This document shows positions 48,791 to 57,726 of a DNA stretch of 64,000 nt, in pieces. The stretch covers positions 219,830 to 283,829 of the forward strand of contig NZ_LMUE01000009.1 of the NCBI RefSeq assembly GCF_009766065.1. The letters are read 5' to 3'. The translations under genes and the position numbers were made by a program. Below the pieces are notes generated by a model. The model had not been told where the DNA came from, did not search any database, and was given only the letters and a program-made list of their open reading frames with translations. Position 1 is the first letter of the stretch, and the number at the start of each line of letters is the position of its first letter. This DNA comes from Dyella sp. S184 (GTDB lineage: Bacteria > Pseudomonadota > Gammaproteobacteria > Xanthomonadales > Rhodanobacteraceae).

Positions 48791-51550
48791 TCAGGTGCGC
48801 TTGGGTGGCACCAGCCTGAGCCGGCTGACCGGAACCTGCGACTGGTTCGGGCACAACAGGTGCAGGATCTCGTCCGCCTTCAGCGGGTATGAATACAAGT
48901 AACCTTGCCCTTCAGCACAACCGGCGCGCAGCAGGAAGTCATGCTGCGCCTCGGTTTCGATGCCTTCCGCAATCGTGGTCAGGCCGAGGCTCTTGGACAT
49001 CGCCAGCATCGCCTCGGCAATCGCCGCATCGTTCAGGTCGCCAGGCAAGCCGGTGACGAAGGAGCGGTCGATCTTCAGATAGGCCACCGCCGGCAGTTTG
49101 AGGTAGGCCATCGAGGAATAGCCTGTACCGAAATCGTCGACCGCCACCTCGATGCCCAGCGCGTGCAGCGTGCGCATGGTGCGCTCGGTATCGTCGCCCA
49201 ACCGCAGCATCGCACTCTCGGTGATCTCCAGCAGTAGGCGCTTTGGCAACAGCTGCCGCGACTGCAAGGTGCGGCTGACGGCATCGACGAACGCCGGATG
49301 GCCGAACCAGCGTGCCGAGATATTCACCGCCACGCGGATCTGCGGCATGCCGGCCAGATCCCAGACCTGGATCTGCGCGCACACGGCCTGCATCACCCAT
49401 TCGTCGATGCGACGGATCATGCCAAGGCTTTCCGCCACCGGGATGAACTCGCCCGGCAACACTTCGCCACGCTCCGGATGCTGCCAGCGCAACAGCGCCT
49501 CCACCGCCACGATGCGTCCGGTGCGAAGTTCGATACTGGGCTGGTAAAGCAGATGGAACTCGTTGCGTGACAGCGCTTGCCGCAACTCGCTGGCCAGTTG
49601 CAGGCGGCGGCGGGTATCGGCATGCATCATCGGCGTGTAGAAGCGGAACGTGTTGCGCTCTTCGGTCTTCGCCGTATACATGGCGGCATCGGCGTTGGCG
49701 ATCAGCCCCGCTGCATCGATACCGTCCAGCGGATAGCCGGCCACGCCGATACTGGCACTGAGGACGACTTCGTACTCGTCGACCACCAGCGGCTCGGACA
49801 GGGCGACCAGCAACCGGTTGACGATCGCACGCGCATCCTCGCGCAGGCTGAGCCGGTTGATCAGCACGGTGAACTCGTCACCGCCAATGCGCCCCGCCAC
49901 ATCGCTCTCTGACAACTGCCGACGTATGCGCTCGGCAACCTTCACCAGCAGGCGATCGCCAATCGCGTGACTGTAACTGTCATTGACGATCTTGAATGCG
50001 TCGAGGTCGATGAACAGCACCACCAGCGCCAGCCGCTCGCGCTCGGCAACCTCGATCGCCTCGCTGCAGCGTCGCTCGAACTCCGCCCGGTTGACCAGCC
50101 CGGTCAATGGATCGTGCCGCGCCAGATGCTCCAGACGATGCTGACTGGCCTTGGCCTCGTGGATGTTGGTGAACACCGCGACGTAGTACAGCACATGATT
50201 GTCAGCATCGCGGATCACGCTGATGCTCATGTGCTCAGGATATTTGCTGCCGTCGCTGCGCGTACTCAGCACTTCGCCGTGCCAGTTGTCGCCAGCCGCG
50301 ACCTCGTCCCAGATCGACTGCGGCAATGGCTTGCCGCTTGGCATTCGCCGATTTTCGTCGAAGCGCCTGCCCTGCAACGCGTAGCTGGTGAAACCAGTGA
50401 TTTCCGTATGCGCGGCATTCGTCGAGATCACCCGGCGATCCGCATCGGCGATGATCACGCCTTCGGCAATGCTGGCCAGCGCCTCGGCGGCGACCCGGCG
50501 CTCCTGCTCCATCGCCACACGCTCGGAAATGTCGCGAATAATCGCTTGGCGCACCGGCAGGTCACCCCAGGTGGCAATGCTACTTTGCGTCTCTACCGGC
50601 CGTTTACTGCCATCCACGCCAATTAGCGTATTGGTGGCCGCACGACCCGTCGACTGTCCTGCAAGGGACTGCATGAACAGATGAACGAAGCGGTCGCCAA
50701 TCAGCTCATCCGCATCACGTCCGGTCCACACCGATGCCGTGCGGTTGACGTCGAGGATCCGCCCGCTGGTCTCATCGACCATTACGATTGCATCAGCCGC
50801 ACTGTCGAACAACAGTCGGTAACGCTCCTCGGTGCCGCGAACGCTTGCCAGGATACGGCGTGCCATCCGCAACCACAGAAGCATCGCAATGCATGCGGCA
50901 GCCAGCACGCTGCCGAACAGGATTGCACCAACCCAGGTTGCGCCGCGCGCAATCTCCAGTGAGAAGATGTTGGTGCGCGGGCCGATGAAACTGTTCAGCG
51001 TATAAATGCGATCGCGCTGACGTTCCAGCTCGACGCTCGATAACCCAGCACCCGCATGAGCGACCTGCAGTTGCCGTGCAATGTCGTCCAGGCTAGCAAT
51101 CGCGTCATCAGTCGAGTGCCACGCCTGCAGCGCCTCGTTGATGTGGGGAGCAGAAGGGAAATACTCGAGTATGAAAATCATCCCGGGTATGGCAGCGGGT
51201 ATCACGCTGCCACGCTTGAATGCCTGCACCACCTTTTCCTGGTCGAACCTGCCCGACGCAATGGCATCGCGTGCCCAGCGATCAGAATCAAGGACGGCGT
51301 AGTTGCGCCGGAAACTGTCGAGATCCGCAGCAGCGCCACTGACTGCATACGCATCAAGATCAATCACCGACTGCTTCTGGGCCTTGGACCAGAGACTCTC
51401 GCCGTTCAAGAACCCGGCGAGAGTGATCTGAACCTGCAGGGCTCCCCAGGTCAATGCCAGGATCAGCCCCACAATTGCCACCAACGCGTACGCCAATGGC
51501 ATCAGGCGTCGTGACAACGGTCGTTGCAAAGTGGTTTGCGCGTTACGCAT
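48791..51550 (-). CDS. Membrane PAS-GGDEF-EAL cyclic-di-GMP protein
   Basis: 919 residues from MRNAQTTLQRPLSRRLMPLA, behind AAGAGG. Two membrane helices (about 17-42 and 205-228) enclose a periplasmic sensor. Then come two PAS domains (about 240-345 and 355-470), GGDEF with intact GGDEF at 556-560, and EAL with intact EALLRW at 684-689. The inhibitory site upstream of GGDEF reads SESD, so its Arg is missing. Both synthesis and hydrolysis of c-di-GMP look possible. Isolated gene. Confidence 0.93.
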   Translation of the reverse strand: MRNAQTTLQRPLSRRLMPLAYALVAIVGLILALTWGALQVQITLAGFLNGESLWSKAQKQSVIDLDAYAVSGAAADLDSFRRNYAVLDSDRWARDAIASGRFDQEKVVQAFKRGSVIPAAIPGMIFILEYFPSAPHINEALQAWHSTDDAIASLDDIARQLQVAHAGAGLSSVELERQRDRIYTLNSFIGPRTNIFSLEIARGATWVGAILFGSVLAAACIAMLLWLRMARRILASVRGTEERYRLLFDSAADAIVMVDETSGRILDVNRTASVWTGRDADELIGDRFVHLFMQSLAGQSTGRAATNTLIGVDGSKRPVETQSSIATWGDLPVRQAIIRDISERVAMEQERRVAAEALASIAEGVIIADADRRVISTNAAHTEITGFTSYALQGRRFDENRRMPSGKPLPQSIWDEVAAGDNWHGEVLSTRSDGSKYPEHMSISVIRDADNHVLYYVAVFTNIHEAKASQHRLEHLARHDPLTGLVNRAEFERRCSEAIEVAERERLALVVLFIDLDAFKIVNDSYSHAIGDRLLVKVAERIRRQLSESDVAGRIGGDEFTVLINRLSLREDARAIVNRLLVALSEPLVVDEYEVVLSASIGVAGYPLDGIDAAGLIANADAAMYTAKTEERNTFRFYTPMMHADTRRRLQLASELRQALSRNEFHLLYQPSIELRTGRIVAVEALLRWQHPERGEVLPGEFIPVAESLGMIRRIDEWVMQAVCAQIQVWDLAGMPQIRVAVNISARWFGHPAFVDAVSRTLQSRQLLPKRLLLEITESAMLRLGDDTERTMRTLHALGIEVAVDDFGTGYSSMAYLKLPAVAYLKIDRSFVTGLPGDLNDAAIAEAMLAMSKSLGLTTIAEGIETEAQHDFLLRAGCAEGQGYLYSYPLKADEILHLLCPNQSQVPVSRLRLVPPKRT

Positions 51551-51618
51551 CGTACCTCTTTCTTTAACGGCCAATACGTTGTGAATGCATGCCTACAACC
51601 TTGCCGCGACCGCGTCTG

Positions 51619-52395
51619 TCAGGCAGCGACCTCGCTAAGCGCCTCCAGATATCGGCGCTTCTCGATGCAGTGATCCATGCTGATACGCATGCTGGTATAG
51701 CTACGCTTGATGCAGTCACCGATATGTGTCACTTCGTCGGCAGCTGGTGTCATGCCCATCAATGTACAGACTATCTCCAATGCCTCCCACGGATGTGTAT
51801 CGTCATAAGCAGCATGTAGCTGTAGCCAGCGCAAACTGCCAACCCGTTCCTTTGCCGGAATGCTTTCGGCATAGGTTTTACTCTCATAAACGCGTTGCGA
51901 CCACTCACCAGTGGCTCCCTCAACGGCATAGTTGGTGGCTGCGATGCTCGCGGCCAGACTACCGCCGGTGCAAATCTCCTCACACCAGTCGGCAAGCGTC
52001 CCGGTACCGTGAGCTGCCCGTCCATGCAGAACCTCCTCACGCGCCACACCTGCACCTTCGGCCCAGTTGAGCCAGTATTCGGCATGATTCTGTTCGACGC
52101 GGATGTTACGCACCAGCCAGCGTCGCGCCAGATTGTCGCCGGGACTGCGACCAAAACGGGTCTTGAGCAGACTCAACGCCATGTAGGCCGGAAACCGCTC
52201 GATCACTGGCCAGATACCCACCATGAAATTGGTCGTGGACGCATGGCTGAGGGAGGCACTCCTCATCATGTCCCACATCTCATGGCGCACCACGCTTTGT
52301 TTAGTACTTTCGCAATCGGCCACCATGTCTTGAGCCCACTGCGGGTAGCTGCTCAGTTCAGTCAACGGACCACTGCGTTCGAAACGGGTATTCAT
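51619..52395 (-). CDS. Heme-oxygenase-fold (TenA/diiron-oxidase-like) protein
   Basis: 258 residues from MNTRFERSGPLTELSSYPQW, with AGGAGAAT upstream. All-helical. NIRVEQNHAEYWLNWAEGAGV and DDTHPWEALEIVCTLMGM place Glu and His residues as in heme-oxygenase-like iron or diiron enzymes. The substrate is unknown; thiaminase-type TenA is a less likely alternative. Gene stands alone. Confidence 0.65.
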   Translation of the reverse strand: MNTRFERSGPLTELSSYPQWAQDMVADCESTKQSVVRHEMWDMMRSASLSHASTTNFMVGIWPVIERFPAYMALSLLKTRFGRSPGDNLARRWLVRNIRVEQNHAEYWLNWAEGAGVAREEVLHGRAAHGTGTLADWCEEICTGGSLAASIAATNYAVEGATGEWSQRVYESKTYAESIPAKERVGSLRWLQLHAAYDDTHPWEALEIVCTLMGMTPAADEVTHIGDCIKRSYTSMRISMDHCIEKRRYLEALSEVAA

Positions 52396-52827
52396 ATGAT
52401 TCTCCTGGGAGTTAAGCACTTCAGTTGATTTTTACCTCGCTTGGCCGACGCAGTAGATGCCTGCAATCGGTCGTACCCGGCATCCTGATGCCATGCCGGA
52501 AACCCTTGAATTCGTGATCGGTGACTGCTGCCCAGCGGCGCCAAGCCAGCGTTGCACCACCTGCTGCAACGCTGGCCGGATCGTCACGCGGGATGAACGG
52601 AGGGGAGCTGACCATATGCTGAAAATGCAGCGTACCGCCGTCATCCCCCTGTCAATGCAACCGGCTTAACGCTTTAATGTGCTGGTATTACCCGAATGCC
52701 GTGCCGTAATTCGGTTTATCCACTTGCATCAAGGTTGAAGCTGCATCGCCTGCATTGACGTCTGCCTGCATTGAGAACGCGTCTTGTGGACGGTCATTTC
52801 TCATTACATATGCTGGAGGTCACTTTC
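52396..52827. other. Intergenic region with a 12-bp inverted repeat
   Basis: About 430 bp between two divergent genes. GCCAGCGTTGCA (52545-52556) and TGCAACGCTGGC (52565-52576) form a perfect hairpin with an 8-nt loop. A short Cys-rich open frame on the plus strand crosses it but lacks a ribosome-binding site, so I do not call it a gene. The region before 52828 is the likely promoter of the SH3 gene. Confidence 0.5.
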
Positions 52828-53553
52828 ATGAAACGACTTGTCTGGTCTGCTTTGGCATCACTTCTTCTGGCTGCCCCGCTGGCGGTATATGCAGCGGACG
52901 GCTACGTCACCGGCAACGTGAATATGCGTGCCGGCCCCGACGTGGAGTACCCCCTGGTCGACCAGCTCCCGGCCGGAACAGGGGTATCCGTCCAGGGCTG
53001 CACGAACGGCTGGGAATGGTGCGACGTCATCTCCTCCTCCTCTGGTAGCCGCGGCTGGGTAGCCGGCAACTTCATTCAATACCAGTATCAGAATCAGCCC
53101 GTGCTGCTGCCCGCCTACGGCGCGCAAATCGGCATCCCCATCGTCAGTTTCGTGATCGGCACGTACTGGAATAATTACTACCGGAGCCGGCCGTTCTACA
53201 GTCAACGCAACACCTGGTTCAACCGCCCGATGCCGCACCGGCCGCCACCGCGGCCGATCAACCGGCCAGGGCAAGGCCAGCGGCCGCCACCCGCCAGACC
53301 GCGGCCACCCGTGAATCGCCCCACGCCGCGTCCGCAGCCTCCGGCCAATAACCGGCCAAAACCGCAACCCCGCCCGGCGGTGACCCGACCGCAGCCGCAG
53401 CCGAGGCCGCAAACCAATCAGCGACCGCAACAACAGCGACCTGCCCAGGGCAACGGCCAGCCCGCCCGTCCTGCCGGTAATCGTCCTGCCACTCCACCCA
53501 AGGGACAACAGCAAGGCAGACCCAAGCCGTCCGATGACAAAGGTGGTCAATAG
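52828..53553 (+). CDS. Exported SH3-domain protein with proline-rich tail
   Basis: 241 residues from MKRLVWSALASLLLAAPLAV, behind GGAGG. Signal peptide to about residue 22, then a bacterial SH3 domain (GYVTGNVNMRAGPDVEYPLVDQLPAGTGV, GWVAGNFIQYQY). A hydrophobic stretch follows, and the last 110 residues are dominated by Pro, Arg, Gln and Asn. Such proteins bind the cell wall; the basic Pro-rich tail may bind peptidoglycan or lipopolysaccharide. No partner gene. Confidence 0.85.
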   Translation: MKRLVWSALASLLLAAPLAVYAADGYVTGNVNMRAGPDVEYPLVDQLPAGTGVSVQGCTNGWEWCDVISSSSGSRGWVAGNFIQYQYQNQPVLLPAYGAQIGIPIVSFVIGTYWNNYYRSRPFYSQRNTWFNRPMPHRPPPRPINRPGQGQRPPPARPRPPVNRPTPRPQPPANNRPKPQPRPAVTRPQPQPRPQTNQRPQQQRPAQGNGQPARPAGNRPATPPKGQQQGRPKPSDDKGGQ

Positions 53554-53561
53554 GCGTTTGT

Positions 53562-53602
53562 CGCGATGAGCCGGATGCACAGTGTGCATCCGGCTCATCG
53601 CG
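53562..53602. terminator. 20-bp perfect inverted repeat between convergent genes
   Basis: Arms 53562-53581 and 53583-53602 are exact reverse complements around a single G. The site lies 9 bp after one stop and 20 bp before the other. There is no T run, so it may be a two-way terminator or RNA-stabilising hairpin, or a protein site. Confidence 0.6.
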
Positions 53603-53621
53603 CATCAAACGCTGACGTCGC

Positions 53622-54299
53622 TCAAACCGTTTCGCAGCGCCCGAGTTCGCTGATATCCGCCGCTTCCAGCACCGCCTTGGGTGCACCGTGCCGAGCTACG
53701 GCCAGCATCGCGCAGCCCATGATTTCCGTACTCAACACCGTTTGCGGCATCAGCATGCGCAGCAGTGGTAGCAGCGGCCGGGTCAACGTGTACAACCAGC
53801 GGTAGGAACCCGTCTTGGAGCGGATACCATGCAGCGGCTGGATGATGCCGGGCCGGAACACGTACACCGCCTTGAATGGCAGGCGCTGCAACGCGTTTTC
53901 GAGTCGCCCGCGCACTCGCGCCCACATCACCTTGCCTACTTCGCTGCTGTCCGCACCTGCGCCGGAAACATAGACAAACGTCATCTGCGGATTGAGTCGT
54001 GCCAGCGTCTGCGCAGCGGATAGTGTGAGCTCGTATGTAAGCCGTGTGTACTGCGCCTCAGCCATGCCGGACGAAGTCACGCCGATGCAGAAGAAGCATG
54101 CGTCCAGGTTCGTGAGGTCGGCTTCGATCGTGCTGTAGTCGAACATATTCTGGTGCACCAGATCCCGGAGCTTCGGATGCGACTGCCCAGTCGCCGTACG
54201 GCCGATCGCCTGCACTCGTGCCACATCGCCGGCAAGCAGGCATTCACGCAATACGCCCCGGCCAACCATGCCGGTGGCGCCAAAGATCAACACGTTCAT
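53622..54299 (-). CDS. NAD(P)-binding Rossmann-fold oxidoreductase/epimerase-like
   Basis: 225 residues. It starts MNVLIFGATGMVGRGVLREC with the nucleotide-binding GATGMVG. LTNLDACFFCIGVTSSGM and VYVSGAGADSSEVGKVMWARVRGRLE follow, a Ser-x-Lys-like active-site region without the classical Tyr. It resembles short NAD(P)H-binding proteins of the HTATIP2 type. Substrate unknown. Confidence 0.85.
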   Translation of the reverse strand: MNVLIFGATGMVGRGVLRECLLAGDVARVQAIGRTATGQSHPKLRDLVHQNMFDYSTIEADLTNLDACFFCIGVTSSGMAEAQYTRLTYELTLSAAQTLARLNPQMTFVYVSGAGADSSEVGKVMWARVRGRLENALQRLPFKAVYVFRPGIIQPLHGIRSKTGSYRWLYTLTRPLLPLLRMLMPQTVLSTEIMGCAMLAVARHGAPKAVLEAADISELGRCETV

Positions 54300-54510
54300 G
54301 GCTCGGTTCCTTCAATGGCGCTCAAGGTAGATGCAGGATAGATCGTACGATGAGTCCCGAGGCCTCGCCCTTGCGAGAAAGGTGCACGGGTCAACCATCG
54401 CTGAGCCGGATACTGGTCGGGACATATCGCTGGAACATGCCGAAAGTCACTCCGGCAACCACGTTCAAACATGCGACCATCCAAGGCACGTCACATATGT
54501 CGGGGTCGTC

Positions 54511-56586
54511 ATGAACAGCAGGATTCTCGCCGTGGTCTGTCTGGGTGCCTTGGTCGCAGGTGCGGCTCATGCCGGCGATGCGACAAGTACCAAGCCGCAG
54601 TACGGCAGCTGGGGCTTCGACCAGGCCGGTGCCGACATGAGCATCAAGCCGGGTGACAACTTCTTCCGCTACGCCAACGGCGCTTGGCTGGATCGCACGC
54701 CGATCCCGGCCGACAAGCCTGCCGTCAGCCTGCGCTTGGCCATGACCGACCTGACCGAGCAGCGCCTGCACGCCATCATGGAGTCGGCGGCGGCACACTC
54801 AACGGATCAACCTGCCACGCTGCAGGACAAGGTCGGCGCGTTCTACCAGTCGTTCATGGATGACGCGCGTATCGAGGCGCTTGGCGCCAAGCCGATCGCG
54901 CCGGAACTTGATGCCGTGCGTCATGCGACCACGCGTGATGCGCTGGCCGCACTGATGGGCCATACCAACACCGACTTCGACGGCTCGTTGTTCAACATCG
55001 GCATCGATGTCGACCTGAAGGACCCGAAACACTACGCTGTCTACATCGGTCAGGGCGGACTCGGCCTGCCCGATCGCGACTACTACCTCAAACCCGAATT
55101 CGCGAAACAGAAAGCCGCCTACGAGGCCTATGTCACCACCCTGCTGACGCTGTCCAACTGGACCCATCCGGATGCAGCTGCGAAAGACGTGGTTGCATTC
55201 GAGACGGCGATCGCCCAGGCCAGCTGGAGCAAAGTCGAGCAGCGCGATCCGGTGGCGACCTACAACCCGATGAGCATCGCCGAGCTGCAGCAGCTCGCGC
55301 CCGGCTTCGCCTGGCCGGCGTTCCTGAAAGCGCAGCGGCTGGGTGATCTGCAGCGCATCGTGGTCGGCGAGAAAACCGCATTTCCGAAACTCGCCGCGCT
55401 GTATGCGCATACACCGGTGGCGACGATCCAGGCATGGCAGGCTGCGCGCATTGCCGACAACGCCGCGTTCTACCTGTCCCAGCCGTTCCAGGACGCGTAT
55501 TTCGATATGCACGACAAGACGCTGTCCGGCCAGCAGGTACAGGCCGTGCGCTGGAAGCGCGGTGTGCATGCCGTCTCGGGTGGCGACTGTGGCGTCGGCG
55601 AACGGCTGGACTGCTTCGGCAACCTGAGCTGGGCCGTCGGCCAGTTGTACACCGACAAGTACTTCCCACCCGCCTCCAAGGCGAAGATCGAGCAGTTGGT
55701 GGCCAACCTCAAGACCGCCTACCACGCGCGCATCGAGAAACTCGACTGGATGAGCCCGCCGACGAAACAGGAGGCACTGCGCAAGCTGGATACCTACACG
55801 ATCAAGGTCGGCTATCCCGATCATCCGCGTGACTATTCACAAGTCGTGGTGCGCAACGATGACCTGACCGGCAACGTGACGCGTGCGGCCAGCGCGGACT
55901 GGGCATTCTATGTGGATCGCCTCAATGGCCCGGTGGATCGCAGCGACTGGTCGATGACGCCGCAGACCAACGATGCCTACAACGGCTCGTTGCGCGACAT
56001 CGTGTTCCCGGCCGGCATCTTGCAGCCACCGATCTTCGATCCGAACGCCGATCCGGCGATCAACTACGGCGCGATCGGTGCCGTAATCGGACACGAACTC
56101 ACCCACGGCTTCGACGATGAAGGCCGCAAGATCGACGCCGACGGCGCACTGCGTGACTGGTGGACGGCCGCCGACGCAAAGGCGTTCGAGGCACGTGCAA
56201 AGAAACTCGGCGCGCAGTATTCCGCGTTCGAACCGCTACCTGGCGTGCACATCAACGGTGAGCTGACCATGGGCGAGAACATCGCCGATCTGGGCGGACT
56301 CACCCTGGCACTGGACGCCTATCACACCTCCCTGCATGGCAAGCCTGCACCGGTGATCGACGGCATGACTGGCGACCAGCGCGTCTTCCTTGGCTGGGCA
56401 CAGGCATGGCGCGGCAAGCTGACCGACGATGCGATCCGTCGCCAGGTCACCAGCGACCCGCACTCGCCGCGCGCGTTCCGTGTCAACGGCGTGGTGCACA
56501 ACCTCGATGCGTGGTACGACGCCTACGGCGTCAAGCCGGGTGACAAGCTGTATGTTGCGCCGGCTGACCGCGTGCGGATCTGGTGA
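54511..56586 (+). CDS. M13-family (neprilysin/PepO-like) zinc metallopeptidase
   Basis: 691 residues from MNSRILAVVCLGALVAGAAH, with a signal peptide of about 19 residues. The frame is open 60 codons upstream but that part is not family-like. The zinc site is GHELTHGFDDEGR, the third ligand is in GENIADLGGL, and the M13 N-terminal KPGDNFFRYANGAWLD is present. Secreted or periplasmic oligopeptidase. Monocistronic. Confidence 0.95.
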   Translation: MNSRILAVVCLGALVAGAAHAGDATSTKPQYGSWGFDQAGADMSIKPGDNFFRYANGAWLDRTPIPADKPAVSLRLAMTDLTEQRLHAIMESAAAHSTDQPATLQDKVGAFYQSFMDDARIEALGAKPIAPELDAVRHATTRDALAALMGHTNTDFDGSLFNIGIDVDLKDPKHYAVYIGQGGLGLPDRDYYLKPEFAKQKAAYEAYVTTLLTLSNWTHPDAAAKDVVAFETAIAQASWSKVEQRDPVATYNPMSIAELQQLAPGFAWPAFLKAQRLGDLQRIVVGEKTAFPKLAALYAHTPVATIQAWQAARIADNAAFYLSQPFQDAYFDMHDKTLSGQQVQAVRWKRGVHAVSGGDCGVGERLDCFGNLSWAVGQLYTDKYFPPASKAKIEQLVANLKTAYHARIEKLDWMSPPTKQEALRKLDTYTIKVGYPDHPRDYSQVVVRNDDLTGNVTRAASADWAFYVDRLNGPVDRSDWSMTPQTNDAYNGSLRDIVFPAGILQPPIFDPNADPAINYGAIGAVIGHELTHGFDDEGRKIDADGALRDWWTAADAKAFEARAKKLGAQYSAFEPLPGVHINGELTMGENIADLGGLTLALDAYHTSLHGKPAPVIDGMTGDQRVFLGWAQAWRGKLTDDAIRRQVTSDPHSPRAFRVNGVVHNLDAWYDAYGVKPGDKLYVAPADRVRIW

Positions 56587-56690
56587 GGCATGGCCAAACG
56601 TCATCTATCGGGCCCGCCTGCGGATTCCATATAAACGCTGGACGCACTTCGCGCATCTGACGGATGTTGCCAACCCTGGGAGTAGACATC

Positions 56691-57527
56691 GTGCGTAAAA
56701 CCATCCTTGCCTTGTTATTGACGACGCTGCCACTCGCCGCCAGTGCGATGGAATGCCGTTACAGCGCGCCGCGCAATGCCGACCTCGATGCCGCCGGACT
56801 GAACAGTCTGCTGCTGAAGCTGGGCTCCACCGACCTGGATATACAGAGCACCCCGGGCCTGACCAGGGTCGAGGTGCGCGGCACCGCCTGCGCTTCGAAT
56901 GCGGCATGGCTGAAGGATGTGCAGATCGGCACCAGCCGCAACGGCGATCGCGCCGCCGTGGCCGCACAGAACGACCATCACGAGGATACGTTCAGCCTGT
57001 TCGGCTCCAGCTACGCCTATCTGAAACTGCAGGTGCGCGTGCCTTCAACATTGGCGATCAACGTCGAGAGCGGCTCCGGCGACGTCAACGCAGCCAACCT
57101 CGCCTCGCTGGATTTCAATTCCGGCTCGGGCGACCTGATCGCGGACCACATTGCGGGTGCCCTGACCCTGAAACTCGGCTCGGCTGATGCGAAGGCGCGC
57201 CACGTTGGAAGTGTCGACCTGCACGAAACCGGCTCCGGCGACGTACGTGTCAATAGCGTGCAAGGCGACATCCAGGCGGATCATGCCGGCTCCGGCGATC
57301 TCGACTTCAACAACGTCAACGGCAGCGTCAATGTCGGTGCTACCGGTTCCGGCGACATCACGCTCAACAACATCGGCCGTGACGCCAAGGTCGGCAGCAT
57401 CGGCTCCGGCGACATCAACGCCAATGGTGTCGGTGGCGATTTCACCGTGGGCGCCAACGGCAGCGGCGATGTCCATTACACGAACATCAAAGGCAAGGTC
57501 AGCGTGCCGAAAAGTGACGACAACTGA
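56691..57527 (+). CDS. Exported beta-helix protein with GSGD repeats (DUF2807-like)
   Basis: 278 residues from a GTG (VRKTILALLLTTLPLAASAM), with GGGAG 9 bases upstream. Signal peptide about 19 residues. The second half repeats GSGD (V/L/I/A variants) about eight times with a period of 17-20 residues, forming a right-handed or three-sided beta-helix as in the DUF2807 head domain. Probably periplasmic or surface exposed. No partner recognised. Confidence 0.8.
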   Translation: MRKTILALLLTTLPLAASAMECRYSAPRNADLDAAGLNSLLLKLGSTDLDIQSTPGLTRVEVRGTACASNAAWLKDVQIGTSRNGDRAAVAAQNDHHEDTFSLFGSSYAYLKLQVRVPSTLAINVESGSGDVNAANLASLDFNSGSGDLIADHIAGALTLKLGSADAKARHVGSVDLHETGSGDVRVNSVQGDIQADHAGSGDLDFNNVNGSVNVGATGSGDITLNNIGRDAKVGSIGSGDINANGVGGDFTVGANGSGDVHYTNIKGKVSVPKSDDN

Positions 57528-57681
57528 GTCAGGGCACACTGCCGGGATCCAATGATCGTGGCGGCCAGCCACGCGATCAGTTGCTCACGCAGACATCGGG
57601 AAACACCGTTTAGTCGGAGACCGTATTTCAACTGCTATGGAATGAGCGGACTGCTTCGGTATTTCCGATGGGGAGAAATCT

Positions 57682-57713
57682 CGGGGTGCCGGTACCTGTG
57701 CACCGACACCCCG
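57682..57713 (-). terminator. Hairpin downstream of the 560-aa secreted protein gene
   Basis: CGGGGTG and CACCCCG arms with further partial pairing inside, 14 bp after the gene on the minus strand. The T run is weak (ATTTCT). Confidence 0.5.
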
Positions 57714-57726
57714 AACCTCGATGGAC

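Noticed and set aside
52457..52669. Cys-rich peptide gene as a firm call
   Set aside because: No ribosome-binding site, and the Cys codons come partly from an inverted repeat; kept only as a speculative finding.
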